Of a DNA stretch of 64,000 nucleotides, positions 26,110 to 35,047 are shown in pieces. The notes beneath the pieces were generated by a model. That model did no database searches and was not told where the DNA came from. It saw nothing but the letters and a program-made list of their open reading frames with translations. Source of the DNA: Cellulomonas cellasea (GTDB lineage Bacteria; Actinomycetota; Actinomycetes; Actinomycetales; Cellulomonadaceae). The stretch lies in assembly GCF_006538745.1 (NCBI RefSeq), contig NZ_BJLR01000016.1:124001-188000 (forward strand), written 5' to 3'. The translations under genes and the position numbers were made by a program. Numbering within the stretch: the stretch's first letter is position 1; each line of letters opens with the position of its first letter.

Positions 26110-26511
26110 TCAGGTCAGCGCAACCGTGAACCACACCGACTTGCCGCGCCGGGTGGGCAGCCAGCCCCAGCTGCGGGCCAGCCGCTCGACGACGCGCATG
26201 CCCTGCCCGCCGACCTGCCCGGCGCCCGGCTCGAGCAGCTCGGGTGGGTCGGGGTTGTCGTCGGACACGGAGACCGTGAGCGCGTCGAGCGTGCACTCCA
26301 TGTCGAGGTCGATCGTCCGGGCGACGTGCCCGTACTTCACGGCGTTCGTCACGACCTCGCTCGTGAGGAGCTCCACGACGTGCAGCGTCGTCTCGGACGC
26401 GCCGTAGGAGCGGGCACGCTCGACGCTCCACTGCCGGCCGAGCCGGGCCGAGCTGAGCAGCGCGGGGACGCGCATCGAGGCCACCTCGTTCACGTCGGTA
26501 GGGACCACCAT
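26110..26511 (-). CDS. RsbW-like ATP-binding protein (anti-sigma-type kinase) 2
   Basis: A 133-residue GHKL ATPase. The N-box is LLTSEVVTNAVKYG, followed by VSVSDDNPDPP and GGQGMRVVERLARSWGW. The start at 26511 has AGGA 4-5 nt upstream; a GTG at 26556 would add 15 residues. It follows the SpoIIE-type phosphatase gene in the same direction, and the pair makes a partner-switching unit: the kinase phosphorylates an anti-sigma antagonist and the phosphatase reverses it. No sigma factor or antagonist is seen nearby. Confidence 0.85.
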   Translation of the reverse strand: MVVPTDVNEVASMRVPALLSSARLGRQWSVERARSYGASETTLHVVELLTSEVVTNAVKYGHVARTIDLDMECTLDALTVSVSDDNPDPPELLEPGAGQVGGQGMRVVERLARSWGWLPTRRGKSVWFTVALT

Positions 26512-26557
26512 GCGTCCTGCGGCCCGATCGCGCCGAGTGGGTGAATCTTCATCCACC

Positions 26558-29101
26558 TCACGCGGGGCCCTCCCGGCGGAGCCGGACCGCGACGAGCGCG
26601 ACGTCGTCCTCGTGGTCCCCGCGCGACAGGCGCTCGAGCACGCCGTCGACCAGCCCGTCGAGGTCCCGGTCCGCGAGCTCGGCGACGGCCTCGCACAGCA
26701 GCTCCATGCCGTCCCGGACCGACCGGTCCCGCCGCTCGACGAGCCCGTCGGTGTAGAGCAGCACCGTCGCGCCCGGCTCGAGCGCGACCTCCTGGTCCGC
26801 GCGCGGCCACGCCGTGGACATCCCCAGCAGGAGGTCGTTGGTCCGCGCGTCGAGCAGCGACGTCGTGCCGTCCGGCCGCAGGACCAACGGCGCCGGGTGA
26901 CCGGCGTTGGACCAGCGGAGCACGTGCGGCCCGTCGCTCCCGGCCGCGGGCTGCTCGACGCGCGCGACGACGGCGGTCGCGGTCGTCCCCACCCCGAGCC
27001 CCTGCATCGCGGCGTCGAGCGTGCTCAGGATCCCCGCGGGCGTCGCGCCGGTCGCGTACGCGATGCCGCGCAGCAGCGAGCGGACCTGGCTCATGTCGGC
27101 CGCGGCCGTGATGTCGTGGCCCATGACGTCGCCGATCACGAGCACCGTCGCGCCGTCGGGCTGGCGGAAGGCGTCGTACCAGTCGCCGCCGACCTCCGCG
27201 GCCTCCGCGGCCGGCTGGTAGCGCACGACGACCTGCAGGTGCTCGGGCTGGACGGGCGCGGCGAGGAGGCTGCGCTGCAGGCCCTCGGCGATGGTGTGCT
27301 GCTCGCTGTACAGCCGCGCGTTGTCGACCGCGAGGCCCGCGCGCTCGGCGAGCTCGAGCGCGGCGAGCAGGTCGGTGCCACCGAGCCGCGGGCGGCCCGC
27401 GCCGCGGCACAGCGTGATGAGCGCGCTCGTGCGCCCCCGCGCGCGCAGCGGCAGCACCGCCCCGGTCTCGGGTGCGAGCTCACGGAGCAGCGCGCGCGCC
27501 TCGGGCGAGCCCAGGTACTGCGCCATCGTCTCGGTGGCGGGCGCGGGGACGAGCACCGGCTCGCCCGTGCTGATGGCCTGCGCGACGAACGACGACGTGA
27601 GGTCGAGCGTCCGGAGCCGGATCTCGGCGTAGCTCTCCAGGGTCGCGCGCATCGCCGGGTCGACGTGCCACGTGGCCACGTCGCGCAGCCCGTGCTCCTC
27701 GACGCGCGTGATCATGCACCAGTCCGCCAGGGTCGGGACCACGTGCCGCCCGAGGCTCGCGAGCGCCTCGTCGATGTCGAGCGTCGCGCCGAGGTCCTGG
27801 CTCGCGCGCGCGAGCAGCTCGAGGCGGCGGGTCGCGCGGTCGGCGCTCGCGAGCGCGGCCTCGGCCGACTTCTGGGCGGTCCGGCGCTCGCTGATGTCGA
27901 GGAAGTACACCGACACCCCGTCCGGCGTGGGCCACGCGCGCAGCTCGTACCAGCCGTCGAGCGGCGCCGGGTAGTACGCCTCGAACTCCCGTGGGCGTCC
28001 GGTGCGCACGACCTCGCGGTAGTGGGTCTCGAACGGCGAGCCGACGGCGGCCGGGAAGAGGTCCCAGATGACGCCGCCGAGCAGCTCCTCGCGGCGCCGG
28101 CCGAGCAGGCGCTCGGCCTCGGCGTTGACGTACGTGAACCGCCAGTGCAGGTCGAGCGAGTAGAACGCCGCCGACATCGTCTCGAGCACGCGCGTCAGGC
28201 GGGCGTCGGAGTCCCGGTTCGCGGTCGTGTCGTACGCGACGCCGAGCACGCGCACGGCTGTGCCGCCCGGCCCGGCGACGGCGGTCCCGCGCGCCTGGAC
28301 CCAGCGCGTGACGTCGCCGGGGAGGACGACCCGGTACTCCGCCTCGTACGTCGTGCAGCCGGTGATCGCCTCGTCGAGCGCACGGCCGACGCGCGCGACG
28401 TCGTCGGGGTGCAGGCGGGCGTTGAACGCATCGATCGAGCGCCCGAACTCGGCGCGCGTGTAGCCGAAGATCTCGAGCAGCCGGTCGTCCCACACGAGCG
28501 CGCCGGTGCGCAGGTCCCAGTCGAAGCTGCCGACACCGCCGGCCGTGACCGCGAGCTCCCAGCGCATGCGGTCGCGCTCGACGTCGGCCGACACGGCGGA
28601 CAGCTCGAGCTCGCTCGACGCGGTGCGCGCGACCTCGGTGAGCAGCGCGACGTCGGACGGGGTCCACGCGCGGGGCTCGGGCGCGAACACGCACAGCGCG
28701 CCCGCGAGGTGGCCGTCGCGGCTCTCGAGCGGGACTCCGAGGTACGCCCCGACGGTCCCAGAGCGCACGGGCAGCAGGTCGCGGACGCGCTCGTCGGCGA
28801 CGGCGTCCTCGACGACGAGCGGGACGCCGGCCTCGACGGTCACCGTGCACAGCGAGTCCTCGAGCGGGCCGGTGCTGCCGACCACGCCGGGCGGGAGCCC
28901 GCTGCCGCCGGCGACGAGCTGCTCGTGCGAGAGGAGGGACACCTGCGCCGACGGGGCGTGCAGCAGGCGGGCGGCGAGGTCCGCGAGCCGGTCGAGACCG
29001 CTCGAGCGGGGGGTGCGCGGGGGCCGGCGGTCGGAGGCCTGCCGGCCGGGCACGACGAGGGCCGGGACGGTCTCGCTCGTCGGGCGTCGAGCTGGGCTCA
29101 T
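26558..29101 (-). CDS. GAF-PAS-PAS-GAF-PP2C (SpoIIE-type) serine phosphatase
   Basis: An 847-residue cytoplasmic signalling protein. A GAF domain (about 15-160) contains LCTVTVEAGVPLVVEDA. A first PAS domain follows (GSFDWDLRTGALVWDDRLL, with a PAC segment), then a second PAS domain (FYSLDLHWRFTYVNAEAERLLGR), a second GAF domain (about 430-590) and a C-terminal PP2C/SpoIIE domain (about 620-840) with VGGDWYDAF, VIGDVMGHDITAA and LLYTDGLVERRD supplying the metal-binding Asp and Gly residues. It likely dephosphorylates an anti-sigma antagonist in response to an intracellular signal, together with the downstream kinase-like gene. A GAGGAA site precedes the ATG at 29101. Confidence 0.93.
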   Translation of the reverse strand: MSPARRPTSETVPALVVPGRQASDRRPPRTPRSSGLDRLADLAARLLHAPSAQVSLLSHEQLVAGGSGLPPGVVGSTGPLEDSLCTVTVEAGVPLVVEDAVADERVRDLLPVRSGTVGAYLGVPLESRDGHLAGALCVFAPEPRAWTPSDVALLTEVARTASSELELSAVSADVERDRMRWELAVTAGGVGSFDWDLRTGALVWDDRLLEIFGYTRAEFGRSIDAFNARLHPDDVARVGRALDEAITGCTTYEAEYRVVLPGDVTRWVQARGTAVAGPGGTAVRVLGVAYDTTANRDSDARLTRVLETMSAAFYSLDLHWRFTYVNAEAERLLGRRREELLGGVIWDLFPAAVGSPFETHYREVVRTGRPREFEAYYPAPLDGWYELRAWPTPDGVSVYFLDISERRTAQKSAEAALASADRATRRLELLARASQDLGATLDIDEALASLGRHVVPTLADWCMITRVEEHGLRDVATWHVDPAMRATLESYAEIRLRTLDLTSSFVAQAISTGEPVLVPAPATETMAQYLGSPEARALLRELAPETGAVLPLRARGRTSALITLCRGAGRPRLGGTDLLAALELAERAGLAVDNARLYSEQHTIAEGLQRSLLAAPVQPEHLQVVVRYQPAAEAAEVGGDWYDAFRQPDGATVLVIGDVMGHDITAAADMSQVRSLLRGIAYATGATPAGILSTLDAAMQGLGVGTTATAVVARVEQPAAGSDGPHVLRWSNAGHPAPLVLRPDGTTSLLDARTNDLLLGMSTAWPRADQEVALEPGATVLLYTDGLVERRDRSVRDGMELLCEAVAELADRDLDGLVDGVLERLSRGDHEDDVALVAVRLRREGPA

Positions 29102-29421
29102 GGTTCCTCGGTTCTGGGCGCGCCCTGCCCGAGCACGCCCGCCGTGGCGAGCAACCCGCGCGACGTTCCGCACGCGGACCGCGTGGGTCAACAGTAGGCG
29201 CACCCGCGGTGATCGCCGCCGCGGCGTGCCCGTGCGGGACGCCCGCCGCCCCGACGCGACGGGTTCCGGGCGTTTTCGTGGGGTCCGCCGCCCGAGATGT
29301 CCGCATACCGACCGGTTGGTACGGCTAGTGCTGAGGCGGGTCGCCGGGTCACGATGAGGCGGTGCGCCACCACCGCACCGGGGTACCCCTCAGCCCCGCA
29401 GCCGTCCTGAAGGGCTCTGCA
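29102..29421 (+). promoter_or_regulatory. 320-bp divergent intergenic region with a candidate operator
   Basis: No gene is seen. The region separates the SpoIIE phosphatase gene from the second polyester hydrolase. At 29306-29321 lies TACCGACCGGTTGGTA, in which 7 of 8 base pairs are symmetrical around ACCGGT. It is a plausible operator for the hydrolase and resembles the element at 23724-23735. A GAAGGG ribosome site precedes the GTG at 29422. Confidence 0.4.
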
Positions 29422-30444
29422 GTGAACCGACTCCTCGCACGACCCGGGCGCAGCGTCGCGCCCGGCCGCCGGGTGCCGCTCGTCGCCACCCTCGGACTCG
29501 CCCTCGCGGCGGGATCGCTCGCACCGTCCGCCTCCGCAGCGGCGGGCGACCCGGCCACCGTCGAGACGCCGCCGGTCGTGAGCCAGCGCGCCATCGACGA
29601 GCACGCGGCGACCGAGCCGCAGCTCAGCCTCGACGCCCCGGCGGCACTGCCCCCGGTCACGATCGCCGCGAGCCCGTACGAGCGCGGGCCTGCACCGACC
29701 GTCGCCTCGATCGAGGCGGCCCGCGGTCCGTTCGCCGTCGCGCAGACCACGGTGTCCCGGTTCGCCGCCAGCGGGTTCGGCGGCGGCACCATCACCTACC
29801 CGACGTCGACGGCCGAGGGCACGTTCGGCGCCGTCGCGATCTCGCCCGGGTACACCGCGGCGCAGTCGAGTATCTCGTGGCTCGGCCCGCGGCTGGCCTC
29901 GCAGGGCTTCGTCGTCATCACGATCGACACGAACTCGCGCTACGACCAGCCGTCGTCGCGCGGCGACCAGCTCCGGGCGGCGCTCGCCTACCTGACGGGG
30001 AGCAGCAGCGTGCGCGGCCGCATCGACGCGAGCCGGCTCGCGGTCATGGGGCACAGCATGGGCGGCGGCGGCGCGCTCGAGGCCGCCAAGGACAACCCGG
30101 CCCTGCAGGCGGCGATCCCGATGACGCCGTGGAACACCGACAAGACCTGGCCCGAGGTGCAGACCCCGACCCTGATCATCGGTGCGCAGAACGACTCGGT
30201 CGCCTCGGTGACGACGCACGCCGAGCCGTTCTACGAGAACCTGCCCGGGTCGCTCGACAAGGCGTACCTCGAGCTGCGCGGCGCGAGCCACTTCGCGCCG
30301 AACACGTCCAACACGACGATCGCCCGCCAGAGCATCGCCTGGCTCAAGCGCTTCGTGGACGACGACGAGCGGTACGCGCAGTTCCTCTGCCCGCCGCCCA
30401 GCGGCACGGCCATCTCGGAGTACCGCAGCACCTGCCCGTACTGA
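29422..30444 (+). CDS. Secreted polyester hydrolase / cutinase (PETase-type) 2
   Basis: A 340-residue paralogue of the gene at 23846, with the same triad at Ser212 (GHSMGG), Asp258 (IIGAQNDS) and His290 (GASHFAPN), and the same 46- and 32-residue spacings. It differs by about 40 extra residues between the signal peptide and the mature start [11 protein letters not shown] (the segment with [16 protein letters not shown]), probably a linker or propeptide. The two catalytic domains are nearly colinear with high identity ([20 protein letters not shown] and [16 protein letters not shown] are shared). It ends YRSTCPY, the terminal Cys pairing with FLCP. A TetR-type operator candidate lies upstream and a strong hairpin downstream. 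Confidence 0.92.
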   Translation: MNRLLARPGRSVAPGRRVPLVATLGLALAAGSLAPSASAAAGDPATVETPPVVSQRAIDEHAATEPQLSLDAPAALPPVTIAASPYERGPAPTVASIEAARGPFAVAQTTVSRFAASGFGGGTITYPTSTAEGTFGAVAISPGYTAAQSSISWLGPRLASQGFVVITIDTNSRYDQPSSRGDQLRAALAYLTGSSSVRGRIDASRLAVMGHSMGGGGALEAAKDNPALQAAIPMTPWNTDKTWPEVQTPTLIIGAQNDSVASVTTHAEPFYENLPGSLDKAYLELRGASHFAPNTSNTTIARQSIAWLKRFVDDDERYAQFLCPPPSGTAISEYRSTCPY

Positions 30445-30477
30445 TCGCGGCGCAGCGACCCGGACCTTCCGGGTGAC

Positions 30478-30515
30478 GGTCGGCCCCGGTGACCTTGGTG
30501 TCACCGGGGCCGACC
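30478..30515 (+). terminator. Terminator of polyester hydrolase 2
   Basis: A perfect 16-bp stem (arms 30478-30493 and 30500-30515, with GTCGGCCCCGGTGAC on the left) encloses a 6-nt loop, 33 nt after the stop codon. Confidence 0.75.
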
Positions 30516-30685
30516 CGCGTCACGGGATGTTCACCCCCTGTCGGGCCATTCGTCCCTTGACGTCCCGGGATGTCCGATAGATACGCTCGTGGCGGCGCGA
30601 GAGCGCTCTCACGACCTCGGGGGCGGTCGTGGTCGGGCCCGGCCCGCGCACCCGGGGTGTCGCCGTCACCTGGGGGAGAACTGTC

Positions 30686-31096
30686 ATGAACCGTGTCTCG
30701 TCGTACGTCCGCCGTGCCGTCGCCGGCCTGGCGGCGACCCTCGTGCTCCTCGGCCTGGGCCTCGCCCCGGCCCAGGCGTCGTCCGGCCTCACCGCCGACA
30801 TCCGCGGCACCTGCGTGTGCGACTCCACCGTCGGGGAGTGGGTCGTCACATGGGAGGTCACGAACCACCGCGACGTCGCCGGAACCCTCGGCAACGTGCG
30901 CGCGTACCCGGCGGGCCGTGCGCTCGTCGGCCTGCCGAACCGCGTCGAGCCCGGCCAGACGATCCAGGGGACCCAGCGGCTCCAGTCGTGGGAGTACACC
31001 GGGTCGATCGCGTTCGACATCAACTGGGACGACGGCACGGTGACCTACGGCCACAGCTGGCCGGTCTACATCAAGATCACCTGCCACAAGGCCTGA
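30686..31096 (+). CDS. Small secreted protein of unknown function
   Basis: A 136-residue protein. The signal peptide runs to about residue 32 (LGLAPAQAS), and the mature part is about 104 residues with a CVC pair near 44-46 and a terminal Cys. Its alternating strands (VTWEVTNHRDVAGTLGNVR, GSIAFDINWDDGTVTYGHSW) suggest a small beta-sandwich, possibly a carbohydrate- or cell-surface-binding module. No family is recognised. The GGGGGAGA site 5-6 nt before the ATG is strong. Confidence 0.8.
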   Translation: MNRVSSYVRRAVAGLAATLVLLGLGLAPAQASSGLTADIRGTCVCDSTVGEWVVTWEVTNHRDVAGTLGNVRAYPAGRALVGLPNRVEPGQTIQGTQRLQSWEYTGSIAFDINWDDGTVTYGHSWPVYIKITCHKA

Positions 31097-31118
31097 CCGG
31101 CGCGGGCAGCCGCACGAC

Positions 31119-31162
31119 GACGGGCCCGGCGCACCGCCACGGGGGCGTGCGCGGGGCCCGTC
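31119..31162. terminator. Hairpin between convergent genes
   Basis: GACGGGCCC (31119-31127) pairs with GGGCCCGTC (31154-31162), continued inward by GCGCAC/GTGCGC after a single G-G mismatch, leaving a loop of about 12 nt. It lies between the secreted protein gene and nagB, so it can serve both strands. Confidence 0.6.
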
Positions 31163-31176
31163 CCCGTGCGCGCAGG

Positions 31177-31962
31177 TCAGATGCCCTGCCACTCCGGCTT
31201 CTGCGCCCACGTCTGGCGGTAGTACTCGCCGAGCTGGAGCCGGCCGGCGGCCGCGTCGTCGACGAGCACCGTGACGTGCGGGTGGAGCTGGAGGACGCTC
31301 GCGGGCCACATGGCCGTGACCGGGCCCTCGACGAGGTGGTGCACCGCCTGGGCCTTGCGGCGCCCGTCCGCGAGGACCACGAGGTGCTTCGCGGACATGA
31401 CCGTCCCCAGACCCTGCGTGAGCACGTGCCGCGGGACGGCCTCGACGTCGTCGCCGAAGAACCGGGCGTTGTCGAGCCGCGTCTGCTGCGTGAGCGTCTT
31501 GATCCGCGTGCGGGACGCCAGCGACGAGCCGGGCTCGTTGAACGCGACGTGCCCGTCGGTGCCGAGCCCGAGGATCTGCACGTCGACCCCGCCCGCGTCC
31601 ACGATGGCCTGCTCGTACGCCGCGCACGCCGCCGGGAGGTCCTCGGCGAGCCCGTCGAGGCTCCGCACCGCCGCGGGGTCGAGGTCGACGCGGCCGACGA
31701 GGTCGCGCTCGATGACGTTGCGATAGCGCTCGGGGTGGTCGAGGGGGAGCCCCACGTACTCGTCGAGCATGAACGCGCGCGCCGAGGCGAACGACAGGCC
31801 CTCCTCGGTGTGCCGGCGCGTGAGCTCGTCGTAGACCTTGAGCGGGCTCGACCCGGTCGCGAGGCCGAGCACCGCGTCGGGCCGGCGGCGCAGCAGCGCG
31901 TCGATCGCGCCGGCCGCGAGCGCGGCGAGCTGCTCGGTCGAGGGGTTGATGACGACTTCCAT
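31177..31962 (-). CDS. nagB: Glucosamine-6-phosphate deaminase
   Basis: A 261-residue enzyme that converts glucosamine-6-phosphate to fructose-6-phosphate and ammonia. The substrate-binding loop is GLATGSSPLKVYDEL; MLDEYVGL carries the enolisation Asp67; and LGTDGHVAFNEPGSS includes Asp136, His138 and Glu143 of the active site. It is the last gene of the sugar operon (transporter, kinase, nagB) and starts by a one-base overlap with the ROK kinase stop (TGATG). It completes GlcNAc catabolism with the divergent nagA. Confidence 0.95.
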   Translation of the reverse strand: MEVVINPSTEQLAALAAGAIDALLRRRPDAVLGLATGSSPLKVYDELTRRHTEEGLSFASARAFMLDEYVGLPLDHPERYRNVIERDLVGRVDLDPAAVRSLDGLAEDLPAACAAYEQAIVDAGGVDVQILGLGTDGHVAFNEPGSSLASRTRIKTLTQQTRLDNARFFGDDVEAVPRHVLTQGLGTVMSAKHLVVLADGRRKAQAVHHLVEGPVTAMWPASVLQLHPHVTVLVDDAAAGRLQLGEYYRQTWAQKPEWQGI

Positions 31963-33104
31963 CAGCGGACCACCTGGTTCTCGGGGGTGACGGGGGAGAT
32001 CGGGCTGCGCCGGGCGGCCAGCGCCGCGCCGACCGCCGCGACCTGGAGCTCGCGGGGCACGAGGCTGAGCCGCTCGGCGACGTGCAGGCTGCGCAGGAAC
32101 GCGGAGCCCTCGGCCTGGCGGCGCACGGCCGCGGCGACCTCCTCGAGCAGCGGGGCGCCGACCTCGGCGACGCCGCCGCCGAGCACCACGTGCTCGACGT
32201 CGCACGTGAGGACGAGCATCCGCACCGCGGCGGCGACCGCGTCGACGAACCGGCCCTGCACCGCGAGCGCCTCGCGGTCGCCGGCGGCGGCGGCCTCGAA
32301 GACCTCGGCCGGCGCGGGACGACCCGTGCGGCTCGGCCACGCCGCGTCGATCGCGGAGCCCGACGCGTACAGCTCGAGGCACCCGCGCTGCCCGCACGGG
32401 CACGGCGGGCCGTCGGCGACGTACGGCACGTGGCCGATCTCGCCGGCCGCGCCGAGGTGCCCGCGGCGCAGCCGCCCGTCGAGCAGCAGGCCCGCGGCCA
32501 CGCCCGTGCCGAGCGCGAGGTACGCGAGGTCGCCCCCGAGGCCCAGGAGCTCCGCGGCGCCGAGCGCGGCGGCGTTGAGGTCGTTCTCGACGCCGACGGG
32601 CACCCCGCCGAGCCGCTCCCGCAGGAGCTCCCCGAGCGGGACGTCCGTGCCGTCGATGCCGAGGTTCACCGCGTGCGAGACGGCGCCCGTGAGCGGCTCG
32701 ACGACACCGGGCACGCCCGCGCCGACGCCGGCGAGGCCGTCGACCGTGAGCCCGGCCTGCGCGCACAGCGCCTCGACCGCCTCGGCGGCGGACGCCACGA
32801 CGCCGTCGTGCCCGCGCCGCGTCGGCACGCGCACGCTGGCGTGCACCACCGGGGCGGCGCCGGGCGTGCTCGCGAGGAGCACCCCGAGCACCTTCGTCCC
32901 GCCGATGTCGAGCCCGACGGACCAGCCGCCTCGCGGCGCGCCGTCGGGCACGGGAGCGCGACCACCTCCTGCCGGCGCGGCCGTCCGGAGCGCCTGCCCG
33001 GGCACCGGTACCGGCACCGTCGCCGTCCCGCCCGGACCTTCCGTCGTCGCACCCACCTGACCGTCGACCTGCACAGTGACGCCCCCGTCCGTCGCTGGAC
33101 TCAC
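31962..33104 (-). CDS. ROK-family sugar kinase (probable N-acetylglucosamine/glucose kinase)
   Basis: A 380-residue cytoplasmic kinase. The phosphate-binding start GLDIGGTK is near 64-71, the catalytic Asp is in VGVENDLNA (about 175), and the zinc-binding motif GHVPYVADGPPCPCGQRGC (His and three Cys at about 225-242) is present. It lies in an operon with nagB and an importer, so phosphorylation of imported amino sugar is the likely job. The first 60 residues are low-complexity Pro/Gly/Val, and the true start may be later: GTG at 32951, with AGGAGG about 13 nt upstream, is an alternative. The GTG used here overlaps the permease stop (GTGA). Confidence 0.85.
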   Translation of the reverse strand: MSPATDGGVTVQVDGQVGATTEGPGGTATVPVPVPGQALRTAAPAGGGRAPVPDGAPRGGWSVGLDIGGTKVLGVLLASTPGAAPVVHASVRVPTRRGHDGVVASAAEAVEALCAQAGLTVDGLAGVGAGVPGVVEPLTGAVSHAVNLGIDGTDVPLGELLRERLGGVPVGVENDLNAAALGAAELLGLGGDLAYLALGTGVAAGLLLDGRLRRGHLGAAGEIGHVPYVADGPPCPCGQRGCLELYASGSAIDAAWPSRTGRPAPAEVFEAAAAGDREALAVQGRFVDAVAAAVRMLVLTCDVEHVVLGGGVAEVGAPLLEEVAAAVRRQAEGSAFLRSLHVAERLSLVPRELQVAAVGAALAARRSPISPVTPENQVVR

Positions 33105-33931
33105 CCCTTCACCGCCCCCGCGACGAGCCCGCTCGTCATCTTGTTCTGCACGAACAGGAAGAACAGGATCACCGGCACCGCGATGAGCGTGGAGCCCGCC
33201 ATGACGACGCCCCAGTCGGTCGCACGGTTCGCCTCCACGAGGCCCTGCAGCCACAGCGGCAGCGTGCGGCGCGACGGCTCGGTCATGACGACCAGGGCCA
33301 GGGTGTACTCGTTCCACGCCTGCAGGAACCCGTACACGCCCGACGCCACGAGCCCGGGGGCCAGCAGCGGGAAGGTGATCTTGAAGAACGCACCGGTGCG
33401 GGAGAGCCCGTCGACCATGCCGGCCTCCTCGAGCTCGATGGGCACGCCGGTGACGAAGCCGCGCAGCATCCAGATCGTGAACGGCAGGATCGCCGCGACG
33501 TACACGATGGTCAGGCCGAGGACGGCGTTGACCAGGCCCCAGCCGTCGAGCATCTGGTACTGGGAGATGAACAGCCCCTCGGCGGGGATCATCTGCACGA
33601 CCAGGATCGCGACGATGAACGACTTGCGCCCGCGGAACCGGAACCGGGACACCGCCAGCGCGGCGACGAACGCGAACAGGATCGCCGCGACGAGCGTCAC
33701 GGCGGTCACGGCCAGCGACGTGCGGAACGACTCGAAGAACGTGGAGTCCCGGAACACGGCCCGGAAGTTCGCGAGGGTGCCGCCGGTGGGGAAGAAGTTC
33801 GGCGTCGGTGTCTGCAGGCGGTTGGAGGGCAGGAACGAGCTCGAGATCATCCAGTAGATCGGGAAGACCCAGACGACCGCGACCAGGACGGCGACGGTCC
33901 CGAGCGACCAGCGCCCGACCGCGGCCCTCAC
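33101..33931 (-). CDS. Sugar ABC transporter permease, MalG type
   Basis: A 276-residue membrane protein with about six spans of the CUT1 MalG type. The EAA-loop IELEEAGMVDGLSRTGAFFKITFPLL near 175-200 (E-A-x-x-x-D-G) contacts the ATPase. The GTG overlaps the stop of the partner permease (GTGA). No ATPase gene occurs in the cluster, so a shared MsiK-type ATPase elsewhere is expected, as in many actinobacterial CUT1 systems. Confidence 0.92.
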   Translation of the reverse strand: MRAAVGRWSLGTVAVLVAVVWVFPIYWMISSSFLPSNRLQTPTPNFFPTGGTLANFRAVFRDSTFFESFRTSLAVTAVTLVAAILFAFVAALAVSRFRFRGRKSFIVAILVVQMIPAEGLFISQYQMLDGWGLVNAVLGLTIVYVAAILPFTIWMLRGFVTGVPIELEEAGMVDGLSRTGAFFKITFPLLAPGLVASGVYGFLQAWNEYTLALVVMTEPSRRTLPLWLQGLVEANRATDWGVVMAGSTLIAVPVILFFLFVQNKMTSGLVAGAVKG

Positions 33932-34968
33932 AGCTCCTCCTCGCGCAGCATCCGGCGGATGTAGAACGAGGTCAGGGCGAGGGTGAGGACCAGCATGATC
34001 GTGGCCATCGCTCCGGCCATCGAGAACTCCTTGGAGAGCGAGTAGATGTAGGTGCCCAGCAGGTGGGTGTCGCGGGTGGGTGCCCCGGCGCGCTGCAGGA
34101 CGTAGACCTGGGTGAACACGCGCAGGTCCCAGATGACCTGGAGCAGCGCGACGACGAAGAGCACGGGCTTGACCATGGGGATGGTGATGAGCCGGAACCG
34201 GTCCCAGCCGTTCGCGCCGTCGAGCTGGGCGGCCTCCATCGTCTCGGTCGGGACCTGGAGCAGGCCCGCGTACACCGTGAACACGACGAACGGCACGCTC
34301 ATCCACACGACGATGACGGTGGCGACGGCGTAGAAGGACAGCGGCTCGATCAGCCAGGAGTGGTAGCGCCAGCCGTCGAGCCCGAGCGGCTCGGCCAGCA
34401 GCCAGTTCACGACCCCGTACTGGGAGTCGAACAGCCACTGCCACACCGTCATCGTGGCCAGCACCGGGGTGCCCCACGCGAGCAGCATCCCGACCTGCAG
34501 GGTCATGCGGGCGGCACGGCCGACCTTGGCCATCAGCACCGCGAGCGCCATCCCGATCACCATCGTCAGGGCGGCGTTGACCAGGCAGAACGCGATCGAA
34601 CGGCCGATCACGGCCCACACGTAGGGGTCGGAGAGCAGCTCGGTGTAGTTCGCCAGGCCCACCCACTCCGCCGGCCGGCCGAACTGCTGGGCCAGCCCGT
34701 ACTCCTGGAAGGACAGCACGAGCTGGCGGACCAGCGGGTAGCCGAGCCCGACGGCGACCGCGGCGGTCGCGGGGACCAGCAGCAGGTAGGCGCCGAGGCG
34801 GGTGCGCAGGGGGCGCCTGCGGGGGACGACGGGGGGCCGGGTGCCGGCGGCCGCGGGCGGCAGGTCGGCGGGCGGCAGGTCGGGGGGCGTGAGGCCCGGG
34901 GCCGGGACGACGCCGGGCGGGGGAGGTGCGGCGGGGGCGACCGCTCGGCCGAGACGGGGGCCGGACAT
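33928..34968 (-). CDS. Sugar ABC transporter permease, MalF type
   Basis: A 346-residue permease of the CUT1 MalF type. About 60 low-complexity N-terminal residues (Pro/Ala-rich) precede the first span (LGAYLLLVPATAAVAVGLGY). The EAA loop TMEAAQLDGANGWDRFRLITIPM is near 240, and six spans follow in order. A GGAG site lies 5-6 nt before the ATG. It precedes the MalG-type permease, which it overlaps. Confidence 0.92.
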   Translation of the reverse strand: MSGPRLGRAVAPAAPPPPGVVPAPGLTPPDLPPADLPPAAAGTRPPVVPRRRPLRTRLGAYLLLVPATAAVAVGLGYPLVRQLVLSFQEYGLAQQFGRPAEWVGLANYTELLSDPYVWAVIGRSIAFCLVNAALTMVIGMALAVLMAKVGRAARMTLQVGMLLAWGTPVLATMTVWQWLFDSQYGVVNWLLAEPLGLDGWRYHSWLIEPLSFYAVATVIVVWMSVPFVVFTVYAGLLQVPTETMEAAQLDGANGWDRFRLITIPMVKPVLFVVALLQVIWDLRVFTQVYVLQRAGAPTRDTHLLGTYIYSLSKEFSMAGAMATIMLVLTLALTSFYIRRMLREEEL

Positions 34969-35047
34969 GGGTGCTCCAGGGGGTCGGGCGGGACCCGGGG
35001 GCACCGCGCACGTCGGCGCGGTGCCCCCGGGGGGGAGTTCCGCCGGG

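Noticed and set aside
26510-29197. 895-codon open frame opposite the SpoIIE phosphatase gene
   Set aside because: No domain similarity; the real gene on the minus strand has GAF, PAS and PP2C motifs in order.
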